DNA of 64,000 nt from Congeria kusceri (Eukaryota; Mollusca; Bivalvia; Myida; Dreissenidae), in the NCBI GenBank assembly GCA_027627225.1, contig CM051030.1, forward strand, positions 21,037,105-21,101,104. The letters run 5' to 3'. Each line of letters begins with the position of its first letter. Position 1 is the stretch's first letter. The notes beneath the pieces are model-generated. The model did no database searches. It was not told the DNA's origin and saw only the letters and a list, made by a program, of their open reading frames with translations. The position numbers and the translations under genes are program-made. Below are positions 12,168 to 24,020 of this stretch, in pieces.

Positions 12168-12193
12168 TATTATTATTATTATTATTATTATTA
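12168..12193. repeat. (TTA)n microsatellite
   Basis: Uninterrupted TTA/ATT repeats within AT-rich DNA of the outer transposon. Confidence 0.85.
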
Positions 12194-12286
12194 TTTACAA
12201 ATATTATTAAATTTATAATAATATTCATAATAATATTTAGCAATCCTTACTTTTCATTTCAAATTTAAGAAATACTGTTATTATAA

Positions 12287-14290
12287 GTATAGGCCTTTCC
12301 CAAAACTAGATTACATCCCTTGCGTAATCACGAGTTATGTCCCCCGTTCACTTCCGGCGGCGTTTATTGATTACAAGGCGGGATAAGCGTATCGATATTT
12401 ACCGAAAAACATGCAATATATTTGATTTTCAATCTTAAAATTGTGTTGATGTCGTAACAATAAATTTACATATATCAACTTTCGTATATATTATACACAG
12501 TTGATACTTTATTTATCAACTGAATTAAATAATTATTTTGAATTTTAACAATATTGTCTATTCTTTGCAGATTGACAAACAAACTGTACACAGTACGTTT
12601 AACGGTTATTATGCAACAAAACACAAAAATAGCGATTTCAGTATCTAAACAACCTATGCCTTCATCATGTATTAAATTTGCATTATTAAATAAAATAAAT
12701 AAAAAGCTGTTTTTAGTAAAATGATTTTGCTAAGTAACTCTAAGCTAACTTTCTTCTGGCGACTAAAATTACAAAAATAAGGTATCATCCGATGTTTTGG
12801 CAGCAACTTCTTATTTGAATTCCATACACATTTGTGTTTAACTTTAAAGCTTTTTTGTTGCAGATATTCTTGTTGCGTGCTAAATATTATACGGTTCTTG
12901 AACAGGCTCCGCTAGTCCGCTTTAATCTTGAAATATAATGCAACAAAACAACTATATTTTTAATTACTGTTAACACAATATTACAATAACTAACGATGAT
13001 GTCACTCCTCATTAAATGTTATAACTGATGTTGTATTAAAGAGATTAAGTAAGCAATTTGTTTATTATTGTGTCATGTGTTTAAACAATGTTCATGATAA
13101 CTTCATATAATCAACGAAACAAATAACACCCGACCCAATGGGTCTATATGTCACCAGGAAATGGATATGTCGTGATAATTATGTACATAATAGGGTGAGT
13201 ATCTATAATAAAACAGACATAGAAATATACATTTTGAAACAAGTTTACACAATTCAGAGTAAGTAATTAACTAAGCCAACAGAAGAGTATAATATACGTT
13301 TGAATAAATATTTTATACTTGTTGAGTCTGTTTTTATCAAGTTTTTAGTTTTCCTTTATGTATATAACTCTAACTGAGATTATTTCTTCATTTCTATCGG
13401 AATCGTGGTAAACAAACAACATTTTATTCTCGCAGCAGCTACGGTAATTCCCGTATGTTTTAGAAAAACAAAACACGATGAGCTCTTAAATGTTCACCAC
13501 CTTTCAATTCTTCAGAATTGAAAATTAAATGATGTGCTATATTATTTCACTCTTCAATTTAAACCAATTAATTAATTCGAAAAAGTGTTTAATGCTTTTA
13601 AGTATGTTCTGTTTTGTTCAATAAGGTGGCGAAATTTCATAAGGTGATAGGCAAAGAACAACAACGGAGACAACATTTTAAAATGTGAGATAAACTTTAA
13701 TTTGAGACGCAAACAATGGAGACGAAGTGTGACATGTTAGTTGTCTGTGCATGTAGATCTTTATCATCAGAACAGAACATTATCCATGCATTACGCAATT
13801 GCACGGATTAGCGGTATTGTTCTAAGGGCAATTTGGTAAGATCCCAGCGGTTTGTGGCTTTGGTATTTTTATGACCTCCTCTTCAGTCAGATAACTAAGT
13901 ATCCATTGACAGAATATGTGATGGTATTTATGTATGGAAAACAACCGTTTAAGACGAGACAAGGAGATTACTTTTTTTTCCGGATACCTGTCATACGGAC
14001 ATGTGGCCTTAGTAATGAGTTTAAAACGATACTACATTTAGTTCTAATAATTTATTTTTGCAATATATATCCTCTATGAGTTTTTATTATATTTAATCAA
14101 AAACATATTGTTTAATATAATTCCATTACAAGTTTTGAAAGCCGCTTGGTCTTAGATCTATACTACTAAATATATAATCAAGCTTGGGAAAACGTCGCCG
14201 GAAGTCGGGTTTCAAATATGGCGGATGTGAATTCGCAATAACGGGAGGTAATTTCCAATGGAGATCACCTAGTTTTGGGAAAGGCCTATC
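12287..14290. mobile_element. 2.0-kb inverted-repeat element nested in the 3.4-kb transposon
   Basis: A perfect 19-bp inverted repeat, AGGCCTTTCCCAAAACTAG, occurs at 12,291-12,309 and inverted at 14,269-14,287. ATTATAA flanks both sides (12,280-12,286 and 14,291-14,297), giving a 7-bp target duplication. A second inverted block, ACTTCCGGCGRCGTTT, lies about 50-70 bp inside each end. The interior is AT-rich and has no convincing ORF, so the copy is non-autonomous. Confidence 0.65.
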
Positions 14291-14454
14291 ATTATAATCC
14301 AAGACGAGTTTAGCATATATATTATTTACATACTAACATGCCACTGGAATGTGATTTTTTTTATTTTTTTTTTATTTTCTTATTTATTTCATATAAAATT
14401 CATAGTTATTTCATTAACGAAAATCATTAAATAAATTCCTAATTACCTTGCAAT

Positions 14455-14775
14455 CATATTTCCAATTTGAACAAACTAAAAAATCCGTAAAAAATTACGT
14501 CATTGACAATAACACCTGTTACAACTGAGAAGAGTGAAAGCGCAACATCATAAATTAACCAGGCTTCTGAATCTGCAAGCCGTTAGTAACATCCTTATCA
14601 ACGGTGTCGGTTTGACTTGAAAGTCTTTGATGTAACCGCCGAGCTGTTGTCATTCTCTAGCCGTTTGTAGCAGTGAACAAAAGCATCAATCAACACTACT
14701 GTATCTCAACAATGCAAGCACTATCTATAGAGCATTAATGAATTAGCGTTTTAGGTGAAATGTCAATGGTGTCAA
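14455..14775 (+). repeat. Dispersed repeat, copy 1 (paired with 16,575-16,905)
   Basis: Shares long blocks with the second copy, for example CTGCAAGCCGTTAG, GTCTTTGATG and TACTGTATCT, together with the same block order. Identity is moderate with many indels. Class unknown. Confidence 0.65.
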
Positions 14776-15480
14776 AAGAATTAGACAGGTGTTTTGTTGC
14801 ATGGGATAAAATGGATATTTAAATGGGAGTGACGAAATATACTCGTATTGGACTAAACTGGAGATTGTTTACGGCATAAAACTTATTGAATATTAAAATT
14901 CAATTTGGATTAATATGTGTTTTTGCATGCAAGGTAATTATGTATGCGTATCTGAAATTTAGTTTGCATTGATAACATTTTTTAAGAAAGTAAATTGTTA
15001 TAATAAGTAGAAATTCCAGAACACCAACAACAATAACATAGATACAATTTGGTAAAATGACATAATTAGATATTAACAAACAACAGCTGCAAAAAATCCT
15101 TTACAGAAACACCGCAATCGGCAATAAATTACCATTAATTCGGTAACTGATAATTGATGTCGCATGGTCATGACGAGCTGATAAACGATACGTGTCGCGA
15201 CGATACGTCAATGATTATTTAGGCCAAAATGTGTTTGCAAAGATGCGCAAGTAACCAATTAAATTGCGTTAGGGCGTGTCTGTGCTGACACACATGACAA
15301 AACGTACAGAGGAGGGCGTGCGCATTTTTTAAAGGGCGTAGGAAAAGGGCGAGAGGGCGGGGCTCAAAAATGGAAAGGTGGGCCGCCCTGCCATTCCGCT
15401 TAAGCTAACTCCCTACGTAACAGAATTCCCAAACAAACTAGACTTACCTGAAAGTTGACGTTTGGTGTGGATTCTATGTA

Positions 15481-15678
15481 GTCATACAACAACTTGAGGG
15501 ATCAAATGCCCACCCATCCCTCCCAGTTTCTTATAGAAACTTTGTATACGTATATGTTAAATGAAATATGTTCGCATTATTTCATAACAACAAACCTTTC
15601 TTTATTAGCTTTTAAATACTGACAAACCTCGACACGGTCTGCGCACATCTCATTTGATCCCTCAAGTTGTTGTATGAC
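15481..15678. repeat. 28-bp perfect inverted repeat at the DIRS right end
   Basis: Positions 15,481-15,508 are the exact reverse complement of 15,651-15,678, with 142 bases between. A related but diverged block occurs at about 12,014-12,040, just after the recombinase. Inverted terminal and internal complementary repeats are expected in DIRS elements. Array-type sequence starts immediately after the right arm. Confidence 0.85.
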
Positions 15679-16330
15679 CCAGATTCGAACTCGGCCGATA
15701 TATCATTAAGACAAATGTTCTGACCATGTTTCATGAAGATTGGGCAAAAATGTCACTTCAAGAATGTTAAAAGCTTTTTCTTCGATTTGACCTAGTTTTG
15801 ACCTCACATGACCCAGATTCAAACTCCACCGAGATTTCATTGGGACAAATGTTCTGACTCAGTTTCATGTAGATTGGGCAAAAAATGTGACTTCTAGAGT
15901 GTTATCAAACTTTTTCTTCAATTTGACCTAGTGTTCTAGTTTTTCAACCCACATGACCCAGATTCAAACTTGGCCGAGATATCATTGAGACAAATGTTCT
16001 GACCAAGTTTCATGAAGATTGGGGAACAAATGTGACTTCTGGAGTGTTTACAAGCCTTTTCTTCAATTTGACCTAGTTTTGACCCCACATGACCCAGAAT
16101 CAAACTCGGCCGAGATATCATTGGGACAAATGTCCTGACCAAGTTCCATGAAGATCGGGCAAAAAATGGGACTTCTAGATTGTTCACAATCTTTTCCTAT
16201 AGCCATATAAGGAAAACTGCCCCCCACCCCCCTGGAGGCCATGTTTTTCACCGCACGGGAACCATTTTTGAACTCAGCCGAGATCAGTGTTCTGCCATGA
16301 ATTTGGACTATTGGGGACAAGGGCCCTCTA
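15679..16330 (+). repeat. Tandem array of ~140-165 bp units (family B), first part
   Basis: Repeated core: GACCCAG, then CGAACTCGGCCGAGATATCA, ACAAATGTTCTGACCAAG, TTTCATGAAGATTGGGCA and TTCTAGAGTGTTCACAAG. Four to five units occur here. The end of the last carries the CATATAAGGAAAACTGCCCC block. Confidence 0.85.
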
Positions 16331-16574
16331 GGCTTGAAAAAGTCGAGACAAATTACAAAAATGAAGGGACACAGACAAAAAGAAGTTTTTCACCTCATGA
16401 ATATTCCCAAAGCAGCTAGGTTTTGTTTTGAAAAAGTACGTACTAGCTGTTTTCATTCATGTTCGTTTATATTTTCTGTTCGAAAAAAGGATTAATACAT
16501 AATATTAAGTTCTTAATTAATTCATAACGTTCTGTTGATCAACATTACACTCCATTCTTGCAAACCTTATAACC

Positions 16575-16905
16575 TTGCATTATTTATTCCAGTTTGAACA
16601 AACAACAAAATCCGTTATAAACACAAGGCGTTCATAACCGGTTAAAACTACAAAGTGTAACAGTGTGACATCATCAATTAGCCGGGCATCCAAAACTGCA
16701 AGCCGTTAGCAACACCCATAGCAACAGTGTCGGTTAATTCGACTTCAAAAGTCTTTGATGCGTCTGCCGAAATGCGGCTGTCATCTATCAGTTTATCGCT
16801 GAAAAGCGTATTTCACGCTTAGGTTGTTGACCGCGTATCGATTGATGCTACTGTATCTGAACTGTTCAAGCGCTGCCGATAGAGCGTTAATGAATTAGTG
16901 TTTTA
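16575..16905 (+). repeat. Dispersed repeat, copy 2 (paired with 14,455-14,775)
   Basis: Direct-orientation partner of copy 1. It lies in a gap between two parts of a tandem array, outside the DIRS element, so it probably arrived as an independent insertion. Confidence 0.65.
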
Positions 16906-17079
16906 TGGAGAAAAAAAAAGTTATAAATTAACTCCACGATGAATGATATAAATTTTACTAAATACGCCTAATGATTTACTTGTAAATTGTGTGCGCCCGC
17001 GGACCGGCTTACAAAAATGTGGTGGGGACAAATCATTCATTTTTGCGCCAATGGCGCAAGGCTGCATCCACGGCAGACC

Positions 17080-17720
17080 ACTGCGAGATATTATCACAAC
17101 ATAGGTTCTGAGCAAGTTTCATGTTCATTGGGCAAACAATGTGACTTCTTGAGTGATCACAAGCTTTTCCTAAAGCCATATAAGGAAAACTGCCACTTCC
17201 CCTGGCGGCCATGTTTTTCAATGGAGCGGAACCATTTTCTAACTCGGTCAAGATATCATAAGAACAAAGGTTCCCAACAAGTTGTTTGCTGATTGGGCAA
17301 AAATTGTGACTTCTAGAGTGTTCACAAGATTTTTCTATAACAATGTAAGGAAAACTGCCCCGCCCCCTGGCGGCAATGTTTTCCAACGGATCGGAACAAT
17401 CTTCGAACTCGGTCGAGATATCATAAGAACAAATGTTCTGAGCAAGTTTCATGCTGATTGGGCAAATCAATGTGACTTCTTGAGCGTTCACAAGCTTTTT
17501 CTTCAATTTGACCTAGTGACCTAGTTTTTGACCCCACATGATCCAGTTTCTTACTTGTCCGAGATAGCATTGGGAAAAATGTTCTGACCAAGTTTCATGA
17601 AGATCGGCCAATAAATGTGGATCTAGAGTGTTCACAAGGTACATGTTGACGATGAATGATTCATGATTCTCGATGGACGACGGACGACAGACAAAAAGCG
17701 ATCACAACAGGTGAGCTAAG
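17080..17720 (+). repeat. Family B tandem array, second part, with right terminal motif
   Basis: Three to four more units follow, then a GACGACGGACGACAGACAAA tail and CAGGTGAGC (17,708-17,716), the right terminal motif of the bounded elements at 49,328 and 59,101. The left end is missing, because the DIRS element sits there. Confidence 0.75.
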
Positions 17721-17959
17721 AAGGGCCATAACTCCACTGTTGTCCGAAAAAATCGGCACCAAAATACCCAGGTGCATTTATTCAAATGGGAATATAAGCA
17801 GTCAGTTAATAAGACGAGTTAGGCAATTATGCATAAACTCTTTATTATATATATCGGTGACACAAGTAATTTTAACGTTGTGTTTTCTTTTGTGACCATA
17901 CGTAAAATGCAGTACATGCTATTAAATTTTGTAATTTCATTGTATATGCTCACCAACTA

Positions 17960-18130
17960 AACAACTTTCTCCCCCTAGCTCTGATTCAAGTAGGGCAGTT
18001 GTCAGTTACTGGCATAAGTATGTCCACTTAGTACTCGTAAACCGCCTTGATCGGCTAAGCTTGCCCAGGAAAAGTTTGAGTAGGTTAACTGACCGCCATG
18101 ATATGACTGAAATACTGTTAAAAATGGTGA
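17960..18130 (+). mobile_element. SINE copy, 5'-truncated
   Basis: Matches the body and tail of the tRNA-headed SINE at 58,577-58,880. Shared blocks include TCTCCCCCTA, CTCTGATTCAA, GGGCAGTTGTCAGTTAC, GCATAAGTATGT, CACTTAGTAC and TGACTGAAATACTGTT. The tRNA-like head is absent. Confidence 0.7.
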
Positions 18131-18174
18131 AAAATCCAAACTAGACCTTTGTCACAGGAGTGGCAGCAGGCCCC

Positions 18175-18480
18175 GAATGATAGCATGTTTGAAGGTGAGA
18201 ATCCGTTTTTCTATTTTTAGTAACGGTGACCTTGACCTTAATCCCACCCACCACTTTGCAATCCCAAGCGATGTCTTGATAAAAGGTATCTATGTAAGAA
18301 GTTGAATTACAATAGCTCAAATCGTTTTCGAGTGATTGAGCGGAAACTGTTTTTCTATTTTTTGTAACGGTGACCTTGACAGCTACCCCATCCACCTCCT
18401 ATATAATCCCAAGCCAGGTCTCGATATAAGGCATAAGAGAGCTGAAACCAAAAGTTGAGTCCGCCTGAAAATAAAAAATT
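18175..18480 (+). repeat. Two units of tandem family A
   Basis: Both units contain TTTTTCTATTTTTNGTAACG, GTGACCTTGAC and ATTGAGCGGAAACTG, spaced about 165 bp apart. Confidence 0.75.
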
Positions 18481-18890
18481 AACAAAGGGCAATAACTCCA
18501 GAATTATGAAGTGCAGAGTAAGGGTTATTGTGCACTGCACTTCTCCACAATGAGATCTATCCACCTATGAATGCTCAAGTTAATAACTCTTATAGTCTAA
18601 GAGTTATGCTCCAGGCAAAAACGACGTATAAAAATAAACAAAGGGCAATAACTCCAGAACCACGAAGTGAAGAGTAGTGGTTCTTGTGCACTGCACTTCT
18701 CCTTAATGAGATCTATCCACCCAAGAAGTTTCAAATTAATAGCTGAAATGGTTTTGAAGTTATGAAAGAAAAACATGAAAAATGTTGGACGGACGCACGG
18801 ACGGACGCACGTACAGACGGATGGACAGACAGGGTTATTCCTATAAGCCACCCGCAAAAAATGTGCGGGGCCGTAATAAACAAACTAACC
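18480..18890 (+). repeat. Two units of tandem family E with terminal hairpin
   Basis: AACAAAGGGCAATAACTCCA occurs twice, about 163 bp apart, each time followed by a TGTGCACTGCACTTCTCC block and ATGAGATCTATCCACC. The array ends in GGACGGACGCAC-type repeats (18,785-18,830) and a CACCCGCAAAAAATGTGCGGG hairpin-like segment (about 18,850-18,870). Confidence 0.8.
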
Positions 18891-18895
18891 ATGTT

Positions 18896-20920
18896 GCAGA
18901 CGAACTTTAAAAAAAACTTTCCCAAAAAAATGAAATATTTTACCTTCACAACATTATGTTTATCCAATCAGAATGGCCGTAACGAAAATAAATGGTGCGA
19001 TGTTAAATTTTACCCTCTATTATGACAGTACTCGTACACAAAACTGCCAGACAGGACTCGCTACTTACAAAATGCATGCGTCCTGCGAACGCACATAAAC
19101 TGAAACTATGCGTCTACGGAAATATTACTTCCATTATCAATACAAATCAAGACTTTATGGTCAAACACAAACTGTGCAAGTTAGGTCAAGATTGAATAAA
19201 ACATGTTGTCTTAATCGCGATAATGGTCCGTATTGTTGATGGCATACGAACAACGGACACTTGACGACGGATGATGCCAAACAGGTCCCCTATACCAACA
19301 GCTCACCAAGCACTTCCTGCTCAGGTGAACTAATAGTGCTTTTCTACAACAACAATTCCCCTTTTGCCGTAAAATTCCCCGTCTCAAGGGCCCCACCACC
19401 TTTCCCCCAAAGGTGAAACAAGAGGACCAAATGACCCTGGGTCGCTCACCTGAGTTTCATTAGTCGAACAATTTTCCCTGTGTTAGATTTTTATATGGAT
19501 ATGGATATACTGCAGGGCTTTCCCCAGGAATTTGTTTAGGCGCCCTGGTCCCGAGAGTGGTGGGTTAGGGAGGGGTGTTGCCTCCCTTATAACGTGGAAT
19601 TATTTTTTCCCGGCATGTGTCAAATGACGTTAACTGATGCGTTTCAGCTCTTAAAATTTAGGCAAACAGCTTTTCATTTTTGGTAAACGTTAAAATGAAA
19701 TGAAATATAAAAAAAACATCACCGTTAAAACGGTATACCTCGAGCTTTTTAGAAGCATCGGGCGGCGATTTTGTTGCAAAACTGAAAGTAACTTATAATT
19801 TTTTCCGGATGTTTATGTCCAGTGCGCATCTCTTTCGCACAGTAACATCATGTTGAAACCAACTATTCTCGTCGTTCTCGAATATTTAGGTTACACTCAA
19901 TCTACTTACGGAGCCTTTTTTTTTGTTCAATTAATTATGTTCATATTGGCATGCGTCAAGTGTTTTAACACTGTTTTAATCGTTACAACTGTTGAACATA
20001 GTACTGATTGGATAATTGGTGAATTGTGAAGATCTTGATTAAAATTATACATTTATATAATACATGCTTTGTTCGTGCAAAAATGGCAGGAAAATTTTCT
20101 CGTGCACGTCGTGCTAACGCACGTCAAATGATAGTAAAGCACATGGTCCGTACACGCACGTTTTCTATGCGTGGAACGTTACGTCGTGGTTGTCAGCAGA
20201 TATTTCACGCTCTTTTGTAGGAAACACGGGTTTTACATGGTATGCAATGCAAAACAAGACAATTTATTTTACGAAACTACATCAGTAATACTGGATAGGC
20301 TTTCTGATTTTCGAGTGTATTTTTATTGTAGTTATTCAATTTAGCAAATAAATAAGTGTGGGTATTATAAAATACGAAAGGGCGAGGGGTTTTTTTGACG
20401 CGAATATGAGGTTGCACTCCGTGCAAGTGAGAACCGTTATAAACATGGACTAATAAATACAGGTAAATTAAACAATTTAAATTGCAGACGATTACAGCGT
20501 GTTTGTAAACAGAAAACCATAATTCCTCCTATTTAAATAAATGGATGATCCCTCATTATCAACAAATTTTTAAACCGACTATACTTGTGTGTAGATACAT
20601 GCCGATTGCGCCGATTCGTCAATGATAACGTCGTTCCATAGCGAAGATAACCTGAGCGTTTCATTTGGCTTATATCGATTTTATTGGGTAATGAAACCCC
20701 GCCTACAGGGGCAGGGCTTCATGGTGATTGATTGCGGCTTAGGAATAACTGCAACTTGTTAAAATTTTGGGCGAAGTGACACTCGCTATGATCATTTACC
20801 GACTTGGTTGAGTGGGTGTACATGTTTCTAGAATGCAAAACTGCCTTTTTGATGCAAGAGATTAGCTTTCACAGCAGGTACTGTCGGTCTACTTCAGTCA
20901 ACATAGCTGATTAATTGATA
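18896..20920. other. Intergenic DNA with a truncated repeat head
   Basis: No gene seen. GCTCACCTGAG at 19,444-19,454, preceded by ACAAGAGGACC, is the left end of the bounded array element, cut off soon after. A GGGCTTTCCCCAGGAATTTGT segment near 19,516 has a relative near 58,985. A 64-codon basic ORF at 20,026-20,220 has no other support. Confidence 0.5.
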
Positions 20921-21605
20921 CAAGAGGACCACGATGACCCTAGGTCGCTCACCTGATATCTATGTATGAAGTTCATTAAAATATCTCAATAGGTTTTCAA
21001 GTTATTGAGCGAAAACTGTTTATCTATTTTTAGTAACAGTGACCTTGACCTTGACCCCACCCACCACATCACAATATCTCAATGCGTTCTTAAGTTATTA
21101 AGCGTAAACCGTTTTTCTACTTTAAATAACAGTGACCTTGACCCCACCAACCCCATACGCAAGCTCAAGTGAGGTCTCGATAAGATACGTGTATTAAGTT
21201 TCATTAAAATATCGCATTGCTTTCTCAAGTTATTGAGCAGAAACCGTTTTGCTATTTTCAGTAACGGTGACCTTGACCCCACCCATCCGATATGCAATCC
21301 CAAGCAATTTCTCGATATAAGGTACTTATGTATTAAGTTTCATTAAAATAGCTCAATGCATTCTCAAGATATTTAGCGGAAACCATTTTTCTATTTTTAA
21401 TTATGGTGACCTCGACCTTGACCCCTCCCACCCCATATGCAATCCCATGCGAGGTGTTGATATAAGGTATCTATGCAATAAGGTTAATTAAAATAGCTCA
21501 ATGTGTTCTAAAGTTATTGAGCGGAAACCTTTTTCTATTTTTAGTAAGTGACCTTGACCCCACCCATCCCATATGCAATCCCAATCAAAGTCTCGATATA
21601 ATGTT
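20921..21605 (+). repeat. Family A tandem array with left terminal motif
   Basis: Starts with ACAAGAGGACC and GCTCACCTGA (20,947-20,956). About five units of ~140 bp follow, each with AAGTTTCATTAAAATA, CAAGTTATTGAGCGGAAACC and GTGACCTTGACCCC. Confidence 0.85.
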
Positions 21606-24020
21606 TCAACCAAATATGAAACCTCTGGGCCTTGTGGTTTCAGAGAAGAATTTTTTAATCATTTTGCCATTTACGTCTATATAAACCATGTGAGCCCAGG
21701 GTGTGCCCAGCTTTGACCCAAGGGGCATCATTTGAACAATCTTCATAGAGGACCACTACACAATGTTACATAACAAATATAAAACCTCTAGGCATTGAAC
21801 TTCCATGAGAAAAATTTTAAACTCATTTTGCTATTTACGTCTATACAAATCATGTGCCCACCGGGGTGTGGCCAGTTTTGACCCTAGGGGCATCACTTGA
21901 ACAATCATTGTAGAGTACCACTATACCATGTTACATACCAAATATGAAACCTCTGTGCCTTGCGGTTTCAGAGGAAAAGACTTTTAAAGTCATTTTGCTA
22001 TTCAAGTCTTTATAAACCATGTGACCCCCCCCCCCCCCCCGCGAGTGTGGCCAGTTTTAACCCCAGGGGCATCATTTGAACAATCTTTGTATAGGACCAC
22101 TATACAATGTTACATACCTAATATGAAACCACTGGGCCTTGCAGTTTCAGAGGAGAAGAGTTTTAAATTCATTTTGCTATTCAAGTCTTTATAAACCATG
22201 TGACCCCCGGGGTGTGGCTAGTTTTCAACCCAGGGGAATCAATTGAACAATCTTTGTAGAGGACCACTATACATTCTTAAAAACCAAATATGAAAACCTG
22301 GGACTTGCGGTTTCAGACGAAAACATTTTTAAAGTCATTTTGATATTGAAGTCTTTATATAAAATGTGACCACTGCGGTATGGCCAGTTTTGACCCCAGG
22401 GGCATCATTTGAACAATCTTTGAAGGAGACCACTATACAATGTGACATACCAAATATGAAAAGTCTGGGCCTTGCGGTTTTCAGACGAGAATATTTTAAA
22501 AGTCATTTTGCTATTCAAATTTCAAGTCTTTATAAACCAAGTGACGCCCGGGGTGTGGCCAGTTTTGACCCCAGGGGCATCATTTGAACAATCTTTGTAG
22601 TGGACCACTATACAATCTTTCATACCAAATATGATACCTCTGGGCCTTGTGGTGTGTATTGCGATAAAAATGATGTAATACAATTTGAAAATATTTTGTT
22701 ATTAATTTGTGGTGATGATTATGATGATGATGATAATGATGGTAATAACAAGCAAAATTATGATTTAGCGCTTTTTGGAAAACTCTTCTCCTGAAAGTGG
22801 CTTCACTTCTCCCTAAAATGTTACCATAGGCTGAGCCCTGTGCTTATAACAAAAGGGCCAAATACCCAATATGAAACCACTGGGCCTTGTGGTTTCAGAG
22901 GAGAAGATTTTTAAAGTCATTTTGCTATTCATATATATATCAACTATGTGACCCACGGGGCGTGGCCATTTTTTACCCCAGGCATCATTTGAACAAACTG
23001 TGTAGAGGACCACTAAACAATGTTACATACCAAATATGAAACCTCTAGGCCTTGCGGTTTCAGACGAAAAGATTGTTAAAGTCATTTTGCTTTTAAAGTC
23101 CATATAAACCAAGTGACCCCCGGGGCTTGACCAGTTTTGATCCCGGGGGCATAATTTGAACAATCTTTGTAGAGGACCACTATACGATGTTACATACCAA
23201 CCTCTAGGCAATGCGGTTTCAGAGGAGAAGAATTTTAAAGTCATTTTTCTATTAAAGTTTATATAAACCATGTGACCCCTGGGATTTGGTCATTTTTGAA
23301 CCATGGGGAATTACTTGAACAATCTTTGTAGAGGACCACTATAGGATGTTACATACTAAATACAAAACCTCTGGGCCTTGCGGTTTCGGAGGAGAATTTT
23401 TTAAAGACGTTTTGCTCTTTAAGTTTATATAAACCATGTGACCCCCGAGGCGTGCTGTTTTGACTTCACGGGCATAATTTAAACAGTCTTTTTAGAGGAC
23501 CACTATACAATTTTACATACCAAATAAGAAACCTCTGGGCCTTGCGGTTTCTGAGGAGAAGATTTTTATAGTCATTTTGCTATTTTAGTATACATAAATC
23601 ATGCGATTCCCGGGGCATAGCCAGTTTTGACCCCAGGGACATAAATTGAACAATATTTATAGAGGACAACTATAGGATGTTACATACCAAATAAGAAATA
23701 TCTGGGCCTTGCGGTTTTAGAGAAGAAGATTTTTAAAGACATTTTTCTATTTAAGATTTTATAAACCATGTGACCCCCAGGGCATGGCCAGTTTTGACCC
23801 CAGGGGTATGATTTGAACAATCTTTGTACAAGACCACTATAGGATGTTACATACCAAATATGAAACCTCTGGGCCTAGTGGTTTTAATGAAGAAGATTTT
23901 TAAAGTAATTTTGCTATATATTCTATATAAACCATATGACCCCCGGGGCATGGCCCGTTTTAACCCCAGGTGAATAATTTTAACAAACTTTGTAATGATT
24001 ACCAAAGGATGTTGCATACC
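21606..24020 (+). repeat. Family C tandem array, about 13 units of ~167 bp
   Basis: Recurring blocks are CCAAATATGAAACCTCTGGG, CCTTGCGGTTTCAGAGGAGA, TTTTAAAGTCATTTTGCTAT, TGACCCC, GGCCAGTTTTGACCCCAGGG and GAACAATCTTTGTAGAGGAC. The last block occurs at about 21,736, 21,899, 22,078, 22,245, 22,409, 22,587, 22,990, 23,158, 23,312, 23,480, 23,648, 23,815 and 23,980. A 16-base C run interrupts one unit at 22,025-22,040. No right terminal motif is found. Confidence 0.9.
22660..22855. other. ~200-bp interruption of the family C array
   Basis: Unrelated AT-rich sequence with a GAT-repeat stretch (22,710-22,745) splits one unit, and the unit spacing rises from ~167 to ~403 bp here. No inverted repeat or target duplication could be assigned. 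Confidence 0.6.

Larger units (their letters stand above)
12046..15414. mobile_element. 3.4-kb inverted-repeat DNA transposon inserted in the DIRS 3' end
   Basis: Flanked by ACGTAA at 12,040-12,045 and 15,415-15,420. The left end starts TTAGGGATTTAGC and reaches ATGGCAGGGGGCC. The inverted right end reads TAGGGAGTTAGC and then ATGGCAGGGCGGCC, so the terminal inverted repeat is about 35 bp with a small gap. Both subterminal regions have repeated GGGC-type motifs. No transposase-like ORF is found, so the element is non-autonomous. The 5-6 bp target duplication and TAGGG ends do not by themselves fix a superfamily. It contains another element at 12,287-14,290. Confidence 0.7.
1..15678 (+). mobile_element. 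DIRS-like tyrosine-recombinase retrotransposon, fragmented by nested insertions
   Basis: The pieces of one element occur in order and on one strand: gag end (3-630), reverse transcriptase and RNase H (631-2130), a post-RNase H segment (3484-~3985), tyrosine recombinase (11,037-11,938) and a terminal part carrying a 28-bp inverted repeat (15,481-15,508 with 15,651-15,678). This gene order with a tyrosine recombinase, and no aspartic protease or DDE integrase, is diagnostic of DIRS elements. Three foreign blocks split it (2136-3483, ~3990-11,030 and 12,046-15,414). Removing the last one restores a continuous flank at ACGTAA. All reading frames carry several indels and stops, so the copy is dead. 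Its left end lies before position 1. Confidence 0.85.

Noticed and set aside
20026..20220. 64-codon basic ORF (KFSRARRANARQ)
   Set aside because: Short, AT-rich surroundings, no splice or family support. The basic stretch comes from repeated CGTGCACG-like bases.
21606..24020. CRISPR-like regular spacing
   Set aside because: Whole ~167-bp units repeat with no short repeat/unique spacer pattern, and the genome is eukaryotic.
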